This document shows positions 1-9,677 of a DNA stretch of 64,000 bases, piece after piece (within the stretch, counting starts at the first letter, position 1; each line of letters opens with the position of its first letter). The notes under the pieces are model-generated. The model saw nothing but the letters and a program-made list of their open reading frames with translations, did not search any database and was not told where the DNA came from. The translations under genes were made by a program, and so were the position numbers. The DNA is taken from the NCBI GenBank assembly GCA_023397505.1, contig JAEWUC010000005.1, forward strand, positions 248,001 through 312,000. Direction: 5' to 3'. The stretch comes from Bacteroidota bacterium. Lineage in GTDB: Bacteria; Bacteroidota; Ignavibacteria; Ignavibacteriales; Melioribacteraceae.

Positions 1-1727
1 TCAACATCTGTTAAATTCAGCACTTTAAGAAGTTCTATTCCTTCGCCAGCACCCAAATCCCGCGAATACTTTTTATCTATTTCATTATTCCAGTGTTCAT
101 GAACTCCCAGACTTGCAAGAGGATTGCCGCTATTATCCGGATCGTATGTGATTCCTTCTGCCCACTGTGATGGATCGGCTGCTTGATGCAGATAATCATC
201 GGCAGCGGGTTTTTGAGCATACGTACCGGCGCCATCCTGAATTGTTCTTTCGGCAGTGAATTCCGTTCTTAAGAAATCATAGCCGACAGATTCAATCGCC
301 ACAGGATCAAGCGATGCAAATACAGACGACATCCAATCGTTGTTAAACGGCTGCATAGAAAATTTTTTCGGGAAACTGATTTCCTGATCGGCCGGCCATA
401 AAGCATCCATCAAATAAAAAAGTGTTTTACCGCCAAGATATTTGCTGCCCATTAAATCCACCTGCACCCTGTACATGCCGTATTCTCTTCTGCTGTTATG
501 TTCTATTTCAATAGGATCAACTAAACCGTTGTGAAGATGCGAAGCATCTGCCCGTGTATTCGTTCCAAAATGATTTTTCGCAAACATTGTCATCCCGGCT
601 CGTTTATGTCCTTTCAACATTGGTATGTTAAGAATATACTCGGCTTCTTCAAATGCCGCGAACAAATTATCGCTTGTAACCACATCTCCGCCCGGTCTAT
701 TAATATCCCATACGTTTTCACGTAATATCGTTCCTTTATCCGAATAGAAGATTTTTGCAGTGGTACCGGCAACAAGTTTCTCCCTTCCCAAGCTTGTATA
801 ATTATCATGACTAACGTAATGAACATTGGGGAATTCACTATGCCACATATCATACGAATGTTTGTAAGTATTTCTCATAGGGTCGCCGACGTAAATATCG
901 CTTTGAGCGACACCAACAATATTTACCAACTGTCTAAGTACGGAAAGAATAATCTGCGGGGAAGTTTCCGAAATGCCGTATGAGCCGTTTGCAACAACAG
1001 AAAGATCTTGTGAACTAAAATTTCCGCCCCAGCCGCTTACGTTATTATATTTAATAAATATTTTCTCGCCTGATTTGTAATCAATACTTCCTTTGCCTCT
1101 TTTATTATTATGATATTGGAATATAGCATCCCAAGCTTCTTTATCTGAAGTTTTTCCGGTTAGGTTATGTATTGCTTTACTCACCATTCCGTCAATCACT
1201 TCCTGATCGTTATTTTCAGGCATCCACCATGCTTTACCAACTTCTCTTGGATTGCAATTTTCATTTGTGGCTTCGGGATCATAAACCCAAACTACTCTTC
1301 CTGGAAAAATCCCCTGAGCATTGCCAACAGGACTTATAGCAACATGAGATGATTTCTGAAGCGGATTACCGGGATCGCCTAAATTTTCTGTTGTATTACT
1401 GGAATCGCTGAAACCGAAAATAGCGAGACCAATAAAAAGATAATGGGGTGACAGAAATATTCTCTTTTTGGTTTTAATATATGCAATGGAAGCAACAAAC
1501 ATCGATGCCATATAAACCAAAAATCCCGTAGCAACCGGTGTAGCTGCTTTTACGCATGGATATTCTGCCCTGCTCGGCTTAGGAATCACACGAAACAATA
1601 CCCAAGCTAATGCTGCTAAGCCAACAATGGGAAATAATAATTTGTAAAAACCGTTAGGTAAAACTATCTTTTTTACTCTGCCTGTTTTAGGACATACTTT
1701 CACAAATTTCTGAAAAAATGAATTCAT
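1..1727 (-). CDS. DUF362 domain membrane-anchored protein (3' end outside window)
   Basis: The minus strand is open from an ATG at 1725-1727 to the window edge, giving at least 575 residues; the stop lies outside. A good ribosome site (GAGGAAT) precedes the start. The N-terminus has two to three hydrophobic stretches (about residues 28-46, 63-82 and 92-104), so the protein is probably inner-membrane anchored with the rest outside or inside the membrane. The remainder resembles DUF362 proteins, including a stretch around MLKGHKRAGMT followed by KNHFG, and conserved aspartates and histidines typical of that family. DUF362 members are often linked to iron-sulfur or metal proteins, but the biochemical role here is unknown. 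No CxxC ferredoxin-type cluster is visible in the part present. It is not obviously part of the glycan pathway. Family call fairly good, function unknown. Confidence 0.75.
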   Translation of the reverse strand, partial: MNSFFQKFVKVCPKTGRVKKIVLPNGFYKLLFPIVGLAALAWVLFRVIPKPSRAEYPCVKAATPVATGFLVYMASMFVASIAYIKTKKRIFLSPHYLFIGLAIFGFSDSSNTTENLGDPGNPLQKSSHVAISPVGNAQGIFPGRVVWVYDPEATNENCNPREVGKAWWMPENNDQEVIDGMVSKAIHNLTGKTSDKEAWDAIFQYHNNKRGKGSIDYKSGEKIFIKYNNVSGWGGNFSSQDLSVVANGSYGISETSPQIILSVLRQLVNIVGVAQSDIYVGDPMRNTYKHSYDMWHSEFPNVHYVSHDNYTSLGREKLVAGTTAKIFYSDKGTILRENVWDINRPGGDVVTSDNLFAAFEEAEYILNIPMLKGHKRAGMTMFAKNHFGTNTRADASHLHNGLVDPIEIEHNSRREYGMYRVQVDLMGSKYLGGKTLFYLMDALWPADQEISFPKKFSMQPFNNDWMSSVFASLDPVAIESVGYDFLRTEFTAERTIQDGAGTYAQKPAADDYLHQAADPSQWAEGITYDPDNSGNPLASLGVHEHWNNEIDKKYSRDLGAGEGIELLKVLNLTDV

Positions 1728-1779
1728 TTTTGATTCCTCGTACTTTAATCGCAATATGTGTTAAACAATTTAAGAAATT

Positions 1780-2100
1780 TTATTTTCTTACTTCTACTTT
1801 TATTTGTGGAAAAGAATGTTCCGGGAATGGTTATGATATTTTATTGCCTTCTGTTTTTACTTCTTTTACCAACAGCAAGCAGAGATTTGGGATCGTATAA
1901 ATTTCCGTAAAGAGTATTGAAACTTACGGTATCCGGCAGTTCCATTCCCCTGCCGTTGAATTCAATCGGTTCCATAAATACCCCGTAAATTTGGGGACAG
2001 ATTTCGCTTATCGTTCTGTCCACATCAATCTTAATTTTCGCAGTCTATGCAAATAATGATATCGAAATAGTAATGAACAAAATAAAAATTAGTTTTTCAT
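1780..2100 (-). pseudogene. collapsed alpha-L-arabinofuranosidase (GH51-type) pseudogene
   Basis: Only both ends of an exported arabinofuranosidase-like gene remain. At the 5' end ATG AAA AA is followed out of frame by a typical signal peptide (LIFILFITISISLFA), implying loss of one A from a homopolymer at 2092-2096. The codon just after the signal peptide is TAG where CAG (the usual Q after the cleavage site) is expected. Next come about 45 residues with IYGVFMEPIEFNGRG and FNTLYGNLYDP, a pattern I associate with the N-terminus of Bacteroidota GH51-like enzymes. After LYDPKSLLA the reading jumps frame into a plausible C-terminus ending in FPQIKVEVRK and stop at 1780-1782, itself carrying another in-frame stop. 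More than 1 kb of the catalytic interior is absent. The remnant cannot encode an active enzyme. Exact family (GH51 or relative) is inferred from short motifs. Confidence 0.7.
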
Positions 2101-2246
2101 GATATTTCTAATCCTTGTTGGTAATTTGCTATTTATTAGATATTCTCTTTTCTATTATTTTAGAATAAACATCATTCTGCCCGCACTTTATAATTGATAT
2201 AGAATATTCACTTATCATTTGCCTTGGATTTTATTCACATGGTTAT

Positions 2247-3596
2247 TTATTCAAAACTTATCCAATCTATTTCAACATGCTTTTTATCTTTTAATGAAAT
2301 AACAAGATTATTAACGCCCGATTTTAATCCCGACAAAGATGCTTTAACATTTTTCCATTCACTACTTTTAGGAATTTCTATTTGACCAATTATCGGTCCT
2401 TCGGAATCATTTAATCTTATTTCTAAAACTCCCCCGGTTTCAGATGACGCTCTTACATTAACTGTATTAAATTTTTTATTTCCGAAATCGACACTGTTGT
2501 ACTGAACCCAAGCATTTTTATCATTGAGTATAGTTTTCCAGCCATCAAATCGATTAAGAGTGTCAAGGAAATCTACCGATGAACCAATACTGCTCTTTAG
2601 ACTATATCTATCCATCTGGATTTTATCTGAAGCGTTAGTTAATCCTACTCCGCGTAAAGTTGGTATAACTTTCTTAATTGTGCCGTCGTCATTAAAAAAC
2701 AAACTGTCGATTCTTGCAGATCTATTTTTATCAAAGTTAGGCGATAAATCGTTATGATGATAAAAAAGGTACCATTGATTATTAAACTCAATTACCGAAT
2801 GGTGATTAGTCCAGCATCCGGTAGGCGATTCATCCATTATTACACCAGCCATCGTAAAAGGACCCAGCGGGTTATTGCCAATTGCATATTCAAGCCGCTC
2901 GGTCTTATTCTCAACATGTGGAAAAGTTAAATAATAAATACCATTTCTCTCGAAAACGTACGGACCTTCTTTAAGTCCTTTGTCCGGCAGATTAGCAATT
3001 ATCACAGGCTCGGATTCAAGTTCGATCATGTTCTCTTTTAGTTTTGCAACGAAAATATTTCTTGCCGACCAATACAAATATGCCTGTCCATCTTTATCAA
3101 TAAGCACATTTGGGTCAATGCCGCGTACACCTTTAATTGGTTCGGGCTGCGGTACAAATGGCCCGTAAGGTTTATCCGATACTGCAACGCCGATAGAAAA
3201 TCCTCTCCCTTTTGTTGTATCCTTAATCGGTGCAGGGAAATAAAAATAATATTTGCCGTTTTTGTAAATGCAATCGGGAGCCCACAAACTATAAGCTGTT
3301 GGATTTGCCCATGGTATTTGTGTTTGATCTAAAATAACGCCGTGATCTGTCCAGTCGGTTAGATCGGAAGATGAAAACACATGATAATCTTCCATGCAAA
3401 ACCAATCAGGGCGTGTTTTTCCTTCCACGGGCGGAATATCATGTGATGGATAAAGATAAACTTTTCCATCAAAAACTCTCGCCGAAGGATCCGCAGTAAA
3501 TTGATTTCTAATTATTGGATTTTGTGCAAATGTATTGTTAATTATTAAAAACGCTATGAGACCGATAATCGATTTATATAGTTTGAAAGTTTTCAT
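2247..3596 (-). CDS. secreted GH43 glycosidase with C-terminal CBM6-like domain
   Basis: A 449-residue enzyme with a Sec signal peptide (cleavage after about residue 24, NTFAQ). Residues about 28-320 form a five-bladed GH43 propeller with the expected carboxylates: D36 in TADPSARV (base), D161 in GIDPNVLID, and E210 in KEGPYVF (acid). Residues about 335-449 resemble a carbohydrate-binding beta-sandwich of the CBM6 kind, ending with VEIDWISFE. GH43 enzymes of this layout act as beta-xylosidases or alpha-L-arabinofuranosidases on xylan side chains and oligomers, probably in the periplasm or at the surface. It is the last intact glycosidase of the minus-strand run, 155 bases after the GH9 gene; two hairpins lie in that gap. 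Substrate is not decided by sequence alone. Confidence 0.9.
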   Translation of the reverse strand: MKTFKLYKSIIGLIAFLIINNTFAQNPIIRNQFTADPSARVFDGKVYLYPSHDIPPVEGKTRPDWFCMEDYHVFSSSDLTDWTDHGVILDQTQIPWANPTAYSLWAPDCIYKNGKYYFYFPAPIKDTTKGRGFSIGVAVSDKPYGPFVPQPEPIKGVRGIDPNVLIDKDGQAYLYWSARNIFVAKLKENMIELESEPVIIANLPDKGLKEGPYVFERNGIYYLTFPHVENKTERLEYAIGNNPLGPFTMAGVIMDESPTGCWTNHHSVIEFNNQWYLFYHHNDLSPNFDKNRSARIDSLFFNDDGTIKKVIPTLRGVGLTNASDKIQMDRYSLKSSIGSSVDFLDTLNRFDGWKTILNDKNAWVQYNSVDFGNKKFNTVNVRASSETGGVLEIRLNDSEGPIIGQIEIPKSSEWKNVKASLSGLKSGVNNLVISLKDKKHVEIDWISFE

Positions 3597-3641
3597 TTGC
3601 CAATTTCCGATTTTGTGTTTTAATCCATTTTTTATTAGCAG

Positions 3642-3677
3642 ACAATTGACCCACGAAATAATCCGTGGGTCAATTGT
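3642..3677. repeat. perfect 14-bp inverted repeat in intergenic gap
   Basis: ACAATTGACCCACG at 3642-3655 is matched exactly by its reverse complement at 3664-3677, with an 8-base spacer. It lies between the GH9 gene (stop at 3752) and the GH43 gene (start at 3596). There is no T-run after it in the direction of transcription, so it does not look like a standard terminator. It could be an operator, an RNA stabiliser or a processing site. Confidence 0.75.
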
Positions 3678-3709
3678 AAAGTTATATAATCATAACCGTT
3701 TCAAGCCAA

Positions 3710-3725
3710 CCTGCCGGTGGGCAGG
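3710..3725. repeat. GC-rich small hairpin (CCTGCC-GGTG-GGCAGG)
   Basis: A perfect 6-bp stem with a four-base loop, strikingly GC-rich within AT-rich intergenic DNA, directly after the GH9 gene on the minus strand. I saw no other copy in this window. It resembles dispersed intergenic palindromes common in related genomes and may end or protect the GH9 message; this is inference. Confidence 0.5.
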
Positions 3726-3751
3726 GTTAATTGATTAATTCGTACGACGGT

Positions 3752-6394
3752 TTATTTATTTATAATCTCGCTTACTGCATTTGAAAGAAATATATATTCC
3801 GCGCAGCCGCCGATGGTAACTTCATTTTCGCCCCACAAGAACGGCCAGTCATCTTTATTTTCAAGAAAGTCCGGTTTCAACAACATTACTCCCGGAACAA
3901 CACCTCCGGCAATTGTAGTGAAATCAGCTCTATTATTTCCATAAGCAACTTTCTTTGAGCGGGTTCCTACTGCGTTTACAAATGAGATGTTAGAATAAGG
4001 ATGACATCCGAAAACATAATTTAATCCTCTCAAAATGTATTCTTTATCCATGATCTCGGGGAATATTTTATGAACATAGTAATTTGTTATAGCCGAGTTA
4101 ATAACGCTGCCGCTGCCGCCCCAGCCGCCGCCGGATATCGGCAAGCCATAAGGATTTTTCTTGTCAATTTCGTCAATTGAATTTTTATACTTAACAATAT
4201 AGTCTTTCAGTTTCGCTTTATATTCAGCATCCATATACTCAACAGCTTTCAACGCTGGATTTAGCATTCTGCTTGAAAAAAACATTTGTCCAAAATCGTG
4301 CCCATTATTTGGTTGTTCAAGTAATGTCCATATTTTTTCCAGGAATCTCTCTGCATATTTCTTGTCTTTCGTAGTTATAAATAATTGAAGTGCAGCATCT
4401 ATGTCGGCACCTCTGCCCCACATTCTCATCATAGGATTAGCGTCATTGCTTGGCTTTTTCATTAACTCATCAGCTTCCTCCATTAGTCTTTTAGCACTAG
4501 CCAAAGCTCTGTTTGCAAGGTCATCATTAAAACCTTTCAAAGCACGACTTGCCGCAGCCAATGAAGCAGCAGTACCATAATCTAAAAACGGCATTCTTGT
4601 AGTAAATGCCCAGCGATCATCCATCGTTCCGCTTGATATACCGTCCGTTTCATATGGTTTAAGATTAGGATTATAAAGCAGATTATCAGTTTCTGTCATT
4701 GCATCTCCAAGATGATGATACTGATGTAAATTCGGAACAATAATTCCCTGTACAGGATGACCAATATTTTCGCACTGTGCTACCAGGTTTAATGTGCCGT
4801 GTTCAATCTGCTGCAAAAGGTCAGGCTTACCGTCGGGGCGGTGAATGTCAACATAGCGCGTTTTCTGATCGATATATGTTTGGTCTCTTTCAACTTTGAA
4901 GTTTTCCCAAGCATCTACAAAACCGGAAATAACACCATTATGCGAGCCGGTTTGAATGTCAAAATCGCCTGCATCGAACCAGCCGCCAACAGCCATATTC
5001 GGAATACGCTCCAACGGTTTGTATTTTGTATCAGTAGTATTGCCCATCTTATATCCATCAAAAAACTGGATATTTAGAGGGGCTTGGAGACAATCGTCAA
5101 GAAAAGGAGCGCCATGCCAAATTCGGTACGCCTCGTTAACCTGCATGTGGTCCATTTGTACCGGGAACCAAACATCTAACGTCGGGTGCCATACTTCATC
5201 ATATACATTTTTATTTATTCTGAATGTATTTGTTTTTTCGCTGCCGTACTGGATATAATAAACACCGGGTTCTTTTACAGAACTGAAATCAAACTTCACA
5301 TAATTATAGCGCAAATATTTTCCCCATTCCTTTACTTCGCCTTTAAATTTTTCAACAAACTTTCCTTCATTTGTTACTTGAAAAAGTGAAGCTGTTTTCA
5401 GAACCGTATCATTCATATCCAATTCAATAACTGCAACTTTTTGCTGATCGGGTACATAGCCAACTTGTGAGAATCCAATATTGGGTTTTCTAATCCATCC
5501 TGAAACAGCATTGGGTTCCAGGTACCATGTCAATACTTTTCCTGTTTTGTTTGCCGGGAGTAAACTGCGAAGAATAAACCATCCGTTTTGGGCAAGGTTG
5601 CGCCCGTCAAAGAGCATCAAATCTGCATCCAACGCTTCGACTTTAATAAAGTGTTCAGGGTTCTCCGGCGCCAATACAATTGTTTTTCCAGTTGCCAACG
5701 GAAGGGGAACAATAAATTCACCTCGTCCTCTATCATCAAATGTTGTATGATCTGCAAACTGGGCTATCTTTTTACTTACCGGTTCAATTTTAGTATTGCT
5801 CGAAGGATATCTTGGGAAATTTGCAGGTACCCCATCAATCATATACATCTTCTCGAAGTAAGTCGAAGGTAAAAATTCCAGGTTAAAACCTGCATGCCCA
5901 GCAAGTTTTTCGGGGACAGGCTTATCGAGATAGACACTGATTAACACACCATTATCTTTTGCTGTAACATTAATCCTCGAATTAAAATCATAATTCTCGT
6001 AGCGTAACACTACATTTATGCTATTATTTTTTTTATCAATTTTCCGATCAACAACCGATGGAACCAAATCCCATTGTTCAGGTGTATTTTGCAATCTTAT
6101 TGCTCCGCCTGTCGAAGTCCTTATACCGTGATGAATAATTTCAATCCCAGCTGTCTTTTCATCAAAGAACATACCGTTATACTGGTTACTAAAAACAAGT
6201 ACATTAGCGCCTTGAGTTTCAAAATATTCCTGATCATTCAATTTCAGTTTTTGTCCAAATGAATTGTTGACAAGTAAAAATAACGCTGCGATTATAATAA
6301 CAGCTGCCGAAGTTTTACTAAAATTTTTTTTGATTACTTCATTATGAAACTTTGTTGTTCTTAACATGTTGAGGTTTTGATAATGTTTCTGCAT
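3752..6394 (-). CDS. secreted GH9 endoglucanase-type glycosidase with CelD_N Ig-like domain
   Basis: An 880-residue protein; the start follows a GGGGGAATA ribosome site. A signal-peptide-like hydrophobic stretch lies at about 28-48 after an unusually long basic N-terminus. Residues about 50-300 form a beta-rich domain I do not recognise. About 303-395 look like the Ig-like CelD_N domain (begins FSQVGYVP). The GH9 (alpha/alpha)6 barrel runs from about 400 to 880, with D474 and D477 of the DAGD motif (GGWFDAGDFDI) as nucleophilic-water base pair and the C-terminal glutamates 855/857 (WGENEV) where the general acid is expected. GH9 enzymes invert beta-1,4-glucan linkages; here the backbone of xyloglucan or mixed glucan is a sensible target. 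The only clear endo-glucanase-type gene in the cluster. Length is above the usual GH9 size because of the extra N-terminal domain. Confidence 0.88.
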   Translation of the reverse strand: MQKHYQNLNMLRTTKFHNEVIKKNFSKTSAAVIIIAALFLLVNNSFGQKLKLNDQEYFETQGANVLVFSNQYNGMFFDEKTAGIEIIHHGIRTSTGGAIRLQNTPEQWDLVPSVVDRKIDKKNNSINVVLRYENYDFNSRINVTAKDNGVLISVYLDKPVPEKLAGHAGFNLEFLPSTYFEKMYMIDGVPANFPRYPSSNTKIEPVSKKIAQFADHTTFDDRGRGEFIVPLPLATGKTIVLAPENPEHFIKVEALDADLMLFDGRNLAQNGWFILRSLLPANKTGKVLTWYLEPNAVSGWIRKPNIGFSQVGYVPDQQKVAVIELDMNDTVLKTASLFQVTNEGKFVEKFKGEVKEWGKYLRYNYVKFDFSSVKEPGVYYIQYGSEKTNTFRINKNVYDEVWHPTLDVWFPVQMDHMQVNEAYRIWHGAPFLDDCLQAPLNIQFFDGYKMGNTTDTKYKPLERIPNMAVGGWFDAGDFDIQTGSHNGVISGFVDAWENFKVERDQTYIDQKTRYVDIHRPDGKPDLLQQIEHGTLNLVAQCENIGHPVQGIIVPNLHQYHHLGDAMTETDNLLYNPNLKPYETDGISSGTMDDRWAFTTRMPFLDYGTAASLAAASRALKGFNDDLANRALASAKRLMEEADELMKKPSNDANPMMRMWGRGADIDAALQLFITTKDKKYAERFLEKIWTLLEQPNNGHDFGQMFFSSRMLNPALKAVEYMDAEYKAKLKDYIVKYKNSIDEIDKKNPYGLPISGGGWGGSGSVINSAITNYYVHKIFPEIMDKEYILRGLNYVFGCHPYSNISFVNAVGTRSKKVAYGNNRADFTTIAGGVVPGVMLLKPDFLENKDDWPFLWGENEVTIGGCAEYIFLSNAVSEIINK

Positions 6395-6592
6395 TATTCC
6401 CCCTTTTTGGCTGTTAGTTTAATTGTTTTGTTAGATTCAAAAAAAATATTTGTCACCATCTTTATCATAGTTATTTAATATCCTATTTTTTTTATAATGT
6501 TGTTCTTTTTCATAAATCATAAAAAATTGTTCATATAAATTTTTCGTATAGTTAATTATGAATGTGGTTTCGTTTTTTTATCAACCTCCCGG

Positions 6593-8167
6593 TTAATTTT
6601 TTTCTGTAATTTTATTATTGATGTAGAAATAATCAAAATCAACATAACCGCCGGGTGTTTTAGTTGCGTAATTAAACAACCCGAAACGATATCCCATAAA
6701 ATGCGGCAGAGTATATTCCATATTTAATTGTGAACCGATCGGCTTCCACGATTTACCATCAAAACTATAATAGAAATATGCTTTGTCTTTACGTTCATTA
6801 AAATCACATTCAGCTTTCAAATAGATTATATTTTGTGTCAGCGGAACTCTCTCTACTTCAACGGGTTTCCCCGAATCAGCATTAATCATTACAATCGATT
6901 TTGAATCGCCGCTGAACTTTACACCTACCCACCCGTATTTTTTTTGTAAAAGTAGAAGACCTGCAATGTCACCTTCTTTCATATTTGAAATATCTATAGA
7001 TGTTGAGCCGGAACATTCAGGCCCAATTGTCCGCTGTGTAAGAGTATTTTTTGCAGATAATACAGTTGTGTCAACACGTCCCGTTCTAAGTCTAAGATAT
7101 CCGCTGCGTTGAGTAACTGACCATAGATTATTATCCGGGTTATGATTCCACTGCCAAACCAATGAAAGGGCCGGTTCTCCATGCGATCGGTTAAAATCGT
7201 CGGACGCAACTATACCAGGTATTAATCCTTTGCCTGCAGGCAGATTTAAAGTCATAGGAACCTTGCCGTCAATACCCAAAACAGGCCAGCCATCTTCCCA
7301 TTTTACCGGAACAAGAAAAGGAATACGTCCAACAGAACCGTGATCTTGGAATAAATAAGCAAACCATTCTCCATCGGGAGTATTAATCAATCCGCCTTGA
7401 GCCACACCTTGATCCTGCAGTGCAACCCTGCCCTCATAAGTACCTGTAATTTTATCGGATCTGTGAACAACAACGGTACGCATTCCGCCTCTAGGCCAGG
7501 TAATATTAAACAAATAATATTTGCCGTTAACTTTAAACAGTTGCGAACCCTCCGCCGGAAGTCCTATGTTAGTACCGGAAGGAGCACTTGCGTTTTCAAT
7601 AAGTACACGTTCCGTTCCTTCTTTAATTCCCGTAAGGTCTTCCTTAAGTTCAACCATCCGTAATTTACCGGCGTCCCATATCATATAGATGCTGCCGTCG
7701 TCATCGAAAAAAATTGTATGATCATGATAAGCAGGTTCAAACGATATTTTTTCCCACGGGCCCTTTTCGATATTCTTTGTGGAATAGATATAAGTTTTTC
7801 CGGTTGTTTGCGCAAAAGTGCTTACATAAAATGTTCCTTTATGATAACGTATGCAGCTTGCCCACGATCCTCTACCGTAAGAACTTTTGCCGTTGTTCAA
7901 ATTCAGTTCATCAACTTCATCGAGTATATCGTACACGTAATTAACCAATTGCCAGTTTACCAGATCTTTGGATTTCATGATAGGTACACCCGGACTCATA
8001 TGCATTGTTGTGCTGCTCATATAGTAAGTATCGCCTACACGAACAATCGACAGATCGGGCACGTCCGCATAAATTATAGGATTTACAGCACTATTTGACT
8101 GGGCAAGTATCGATATTTGCAAAAACATTAAGACAAAGGTTGTGAAGATGAGATATTTGCATTTCAT
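6593..8167 (-). CDS. secreted GH43 beta-xylosidase/arabinofuranosidase with C-terminal beta-sandwich
   Basis: A 524-residue enzyme, start set by AAGGAGTAAAATTT. Signal peptide ends near residue 23 (ILAQ). The GH43 propeller covers about 28-310: D38 in YADVPDLSIVRVGDTYYM (base), D149 near the FFDDDG blade, and E206 in LPAEGSQ (acid). Residues about 325-520 form the concanavalin-like module usually found with GH43 subfamily-12-like enzymes (GH43 C2/DUF1349 type), which contributes to the active site in homologues. It is similar in layout to the 13958-15565 gene, so the two are paralogues. Likely acts on xylo-oligosaccharides with arabinose branches; precise linkage unknown. Confidence 0.9.
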   Translation of the reverse strand: MKCKYLIFTTFVLMFLQISILAQSNSAVNPIIYADVPDLSIVRVGDTYYMSSTTMHMSPGVPIMKSKDLVNWQLVNYVYDILDEVDELNLNNGKSSYGRGSWASCIRYHKGTFYVSTFAQTTGKTYIYSTKNIEKGPWEKISFEPAYHDHTIFFDDDGSIYMIWDAGKLRMVELKEDLTGIKEGTERVLIENASAPSGTNIGLPAEGSQLFKVNGKYYLFNITWPRGGMRTVVVHRSDKITGTYEGRVALQDQGVAQGGLINTPDGEWFAYLFQDHGSVGRIPFLVPVKWEDGWPVLGIDGKVPMTLNLPAGKGLIPGIVASDDFNRSHGEPALSLVWQWNHNPDNNLWSVTQRSGYLRLRTGRVDTTVLSAKNTLTQRTIGPECSGSTSIDISNMKEGDIAGLLLLQKKYGWVGVKFSGDSKSIVMINADSGKPVEVERVPLTQNIIYLKAECDFNERKDKAYFYYSFDGKSWKPIGSQLNMEYTLPHFMGYRFGLFNYATKTPGGYVDFDYFYINNKITEKN

Positions 8168-8418
8168 AAATTTTACTCCTTATCGGTAAACACGCTTTTT
8201 CCCGATTAACAAAGTCACCCGTAAAAATTTATAATGATCCGTTTAATTCAACAGTAATTTAGACATTAATTAAACCATCATTTGTAAATTTTTGTAAACG
8301 AACACTTCATAACCTATTTCCTAATCATTTGCGATAAGTAAAATATCAGGATATTCTGCTTTCACTTCATTTTATTGTTCCATGTATAATTTTGGTAGAA
8401 CATATTTAGTGAAGACAG

Positions 8419-8690
8419 TTAAATCAAGTTGGGCCCTGTAGCTTTAATGAAAACGCCATGGAAATAAAACCTATTCCAATCAGCGGCTTCATTTTGAATT
8501 GCATTTAGGTATGAATGAAAACTAGCACAAGGTTTAGACAGCAAACTCCATTTGAAGTTTTTTCCGTAATTCAAGTAATTATAATTTGGTTTATTAAAAA
8601 CCCTACCGCACCCAAACAGGTTTTAACTCTCTAGTTTCTTCATTCAAGTCAACTTCAATATCCGTATACTTATCTGAGCAAAAGAAAAAA
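8419..8690 (-). pseudogene. gene relic, possibly GH39-like beta-xylosidase
   Basis: The 570-base gap between the GH43 and alpha/beta-hydrolase genes holds coding-like debris on the minus strand. One frame (about 8605-8680) reads DKYTDIEVDLNEETRELKPVWVR and then stops at 8603-8605. A shifted frame continues with FNKPNYNYLNYGKNFKW and about 45 further residues to a stop at 8419-8421. The series IxVDL...ELKPVW...PNYxY resembles the opening of GH39-type xylosidases (VDLSK..G.L.P.W..FGYDEPNYTY), but the evidence is one short stretch. The final 40 residues are not recognised. No signal peptide is left and no intact start is visible. Confidence 0.4.
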
Positions 8691-8738
8691 TCCAAATTTT
8701 ACCCAACGTATTTAATTACAATATTTGTGATGTAATTT

Positions 8739-9677
8739 TTACTGAATATTTTTCTTTTCAACTTTCCAGCCGGGCATTTGAGATACACCGCAATTTTCGC
8801 CTACAAACATTTTGGACGCTTCGTCGTTACCTTTCAATTGCCATTTTAACCATGCTGTTGCTACAATTGCAAAATCGCCGCCGTGTGGTTTACCGTATGT
8901 TCCGCCGTGCCCAACATTCAAATTAGCTGCAAAAACCGGTACATGGTTGATACGTTTAAAATCATCCATTCCATTGTTATAAGCTATATCCGACTCCCCA
9001 CCTAATATATAAATTGCGGACGCATGAAGCTTTTCGAGATGATCTTTTTTAAGCGCAGGCATTCCGGGCATTCCGCTTCCGGGATTTCCCAAAATCCCGC
9101 TGTTGCAAATCATCGCTGTTGTTACACGAGGATCGGGAGCCGCCTCCAATGTTTGCAAACCGCCGCACGACATACCACTGACCGCAATTTTCGTTACATC
9201 GAGCTTATTATAGTATTGACTTGCTTTGTCGTTGTTTTGAGCAATTGCCCAATCTATTGCGTCAATCATCTGCTTGGATGTTGATCTGCCGTAATCGCGG
9301 CGCCCATCTTCGGGCATAATTCCTATTGCTACTACAAGAAAACCGTGTGAGGCAATCTCTGATAAAAAGTTTACATGTTCCCACGGAGAATTGGCGCATG
9401 CACCGTTTCCCCAAGCTACTATCGGCAACTTGTTATCTTTTCCAAATGCAGTTAAATTTTTCGGCCTGAATATGGTATGAGTTGGCAGCGAACTATCGGT
9501 AACCATCAAAGCGCTATATGGTCCCGTTCCCCCGTCTTCAACAATTCTTGATGCCGTCTCCGCTGATGCACTTTGAGCTTTTATCAAATTGGATGAATTA
9601 AAACCAATGCTTCCGCTTAATATTAAAATTAACATGCTTACTGTTAAGAATAAAAAATGTTTTTTAATACCTGTCAT
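8739..9677 (-). CDS. secreted alpha/beta hydrolase (dienelactone/cutinase-like esterase)
   Basis: 312 residues, start preceded by GGAAGAGGAAAT. The N-terminus is a signal peptide or uncleaved anchor (about residues 8-35). The alpha/beta hydrolase core contains the oxyanion-region stretch VAWGNGACANSP, the nucleophile elbow G-M-S170-C-G-G, an acid candidate in GGESDIAYNNG and the histidine in HGGTYGKPHGGDF. The fold and motif order match chlorophyllase/cutinase-like and PHB-depolymerase-like esterases common in cellulolytic bacteria. A role in removing acyl groups from hemicellulose is likely from context but not shown. It is divergently placed from the plus-strand carboxylesterase at 10079. 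Confidence 0.8.
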   Translation of the reverse strand: MTGIKKHFLFLTVSMLILILSGSIGFNSSNLIKAQSASAETASRIVEDGGTGPYSALMVTDSSLPTHTIFRPKNLTAFGKDNKLPIVAWGNGACANSPWEHVNFLSEIASHGFLVVAIGIMPEDGRRDYGRSTSKQMIDAIDWAIAQNNDKASQYYNKLDVTKIAVSGMSCGGLQTLEAAPDPRVTTAMICNSGILGNPGSGMPGMPALKKDHLEKLHASAIYILGGESDIAYNNGMDDFKRINHVPVFAANLNVGHGGTYGKPHGGDFAIVATAWLKWQLKGNDEASKMFVGENCGVSQMPGWKVEKKNIQ

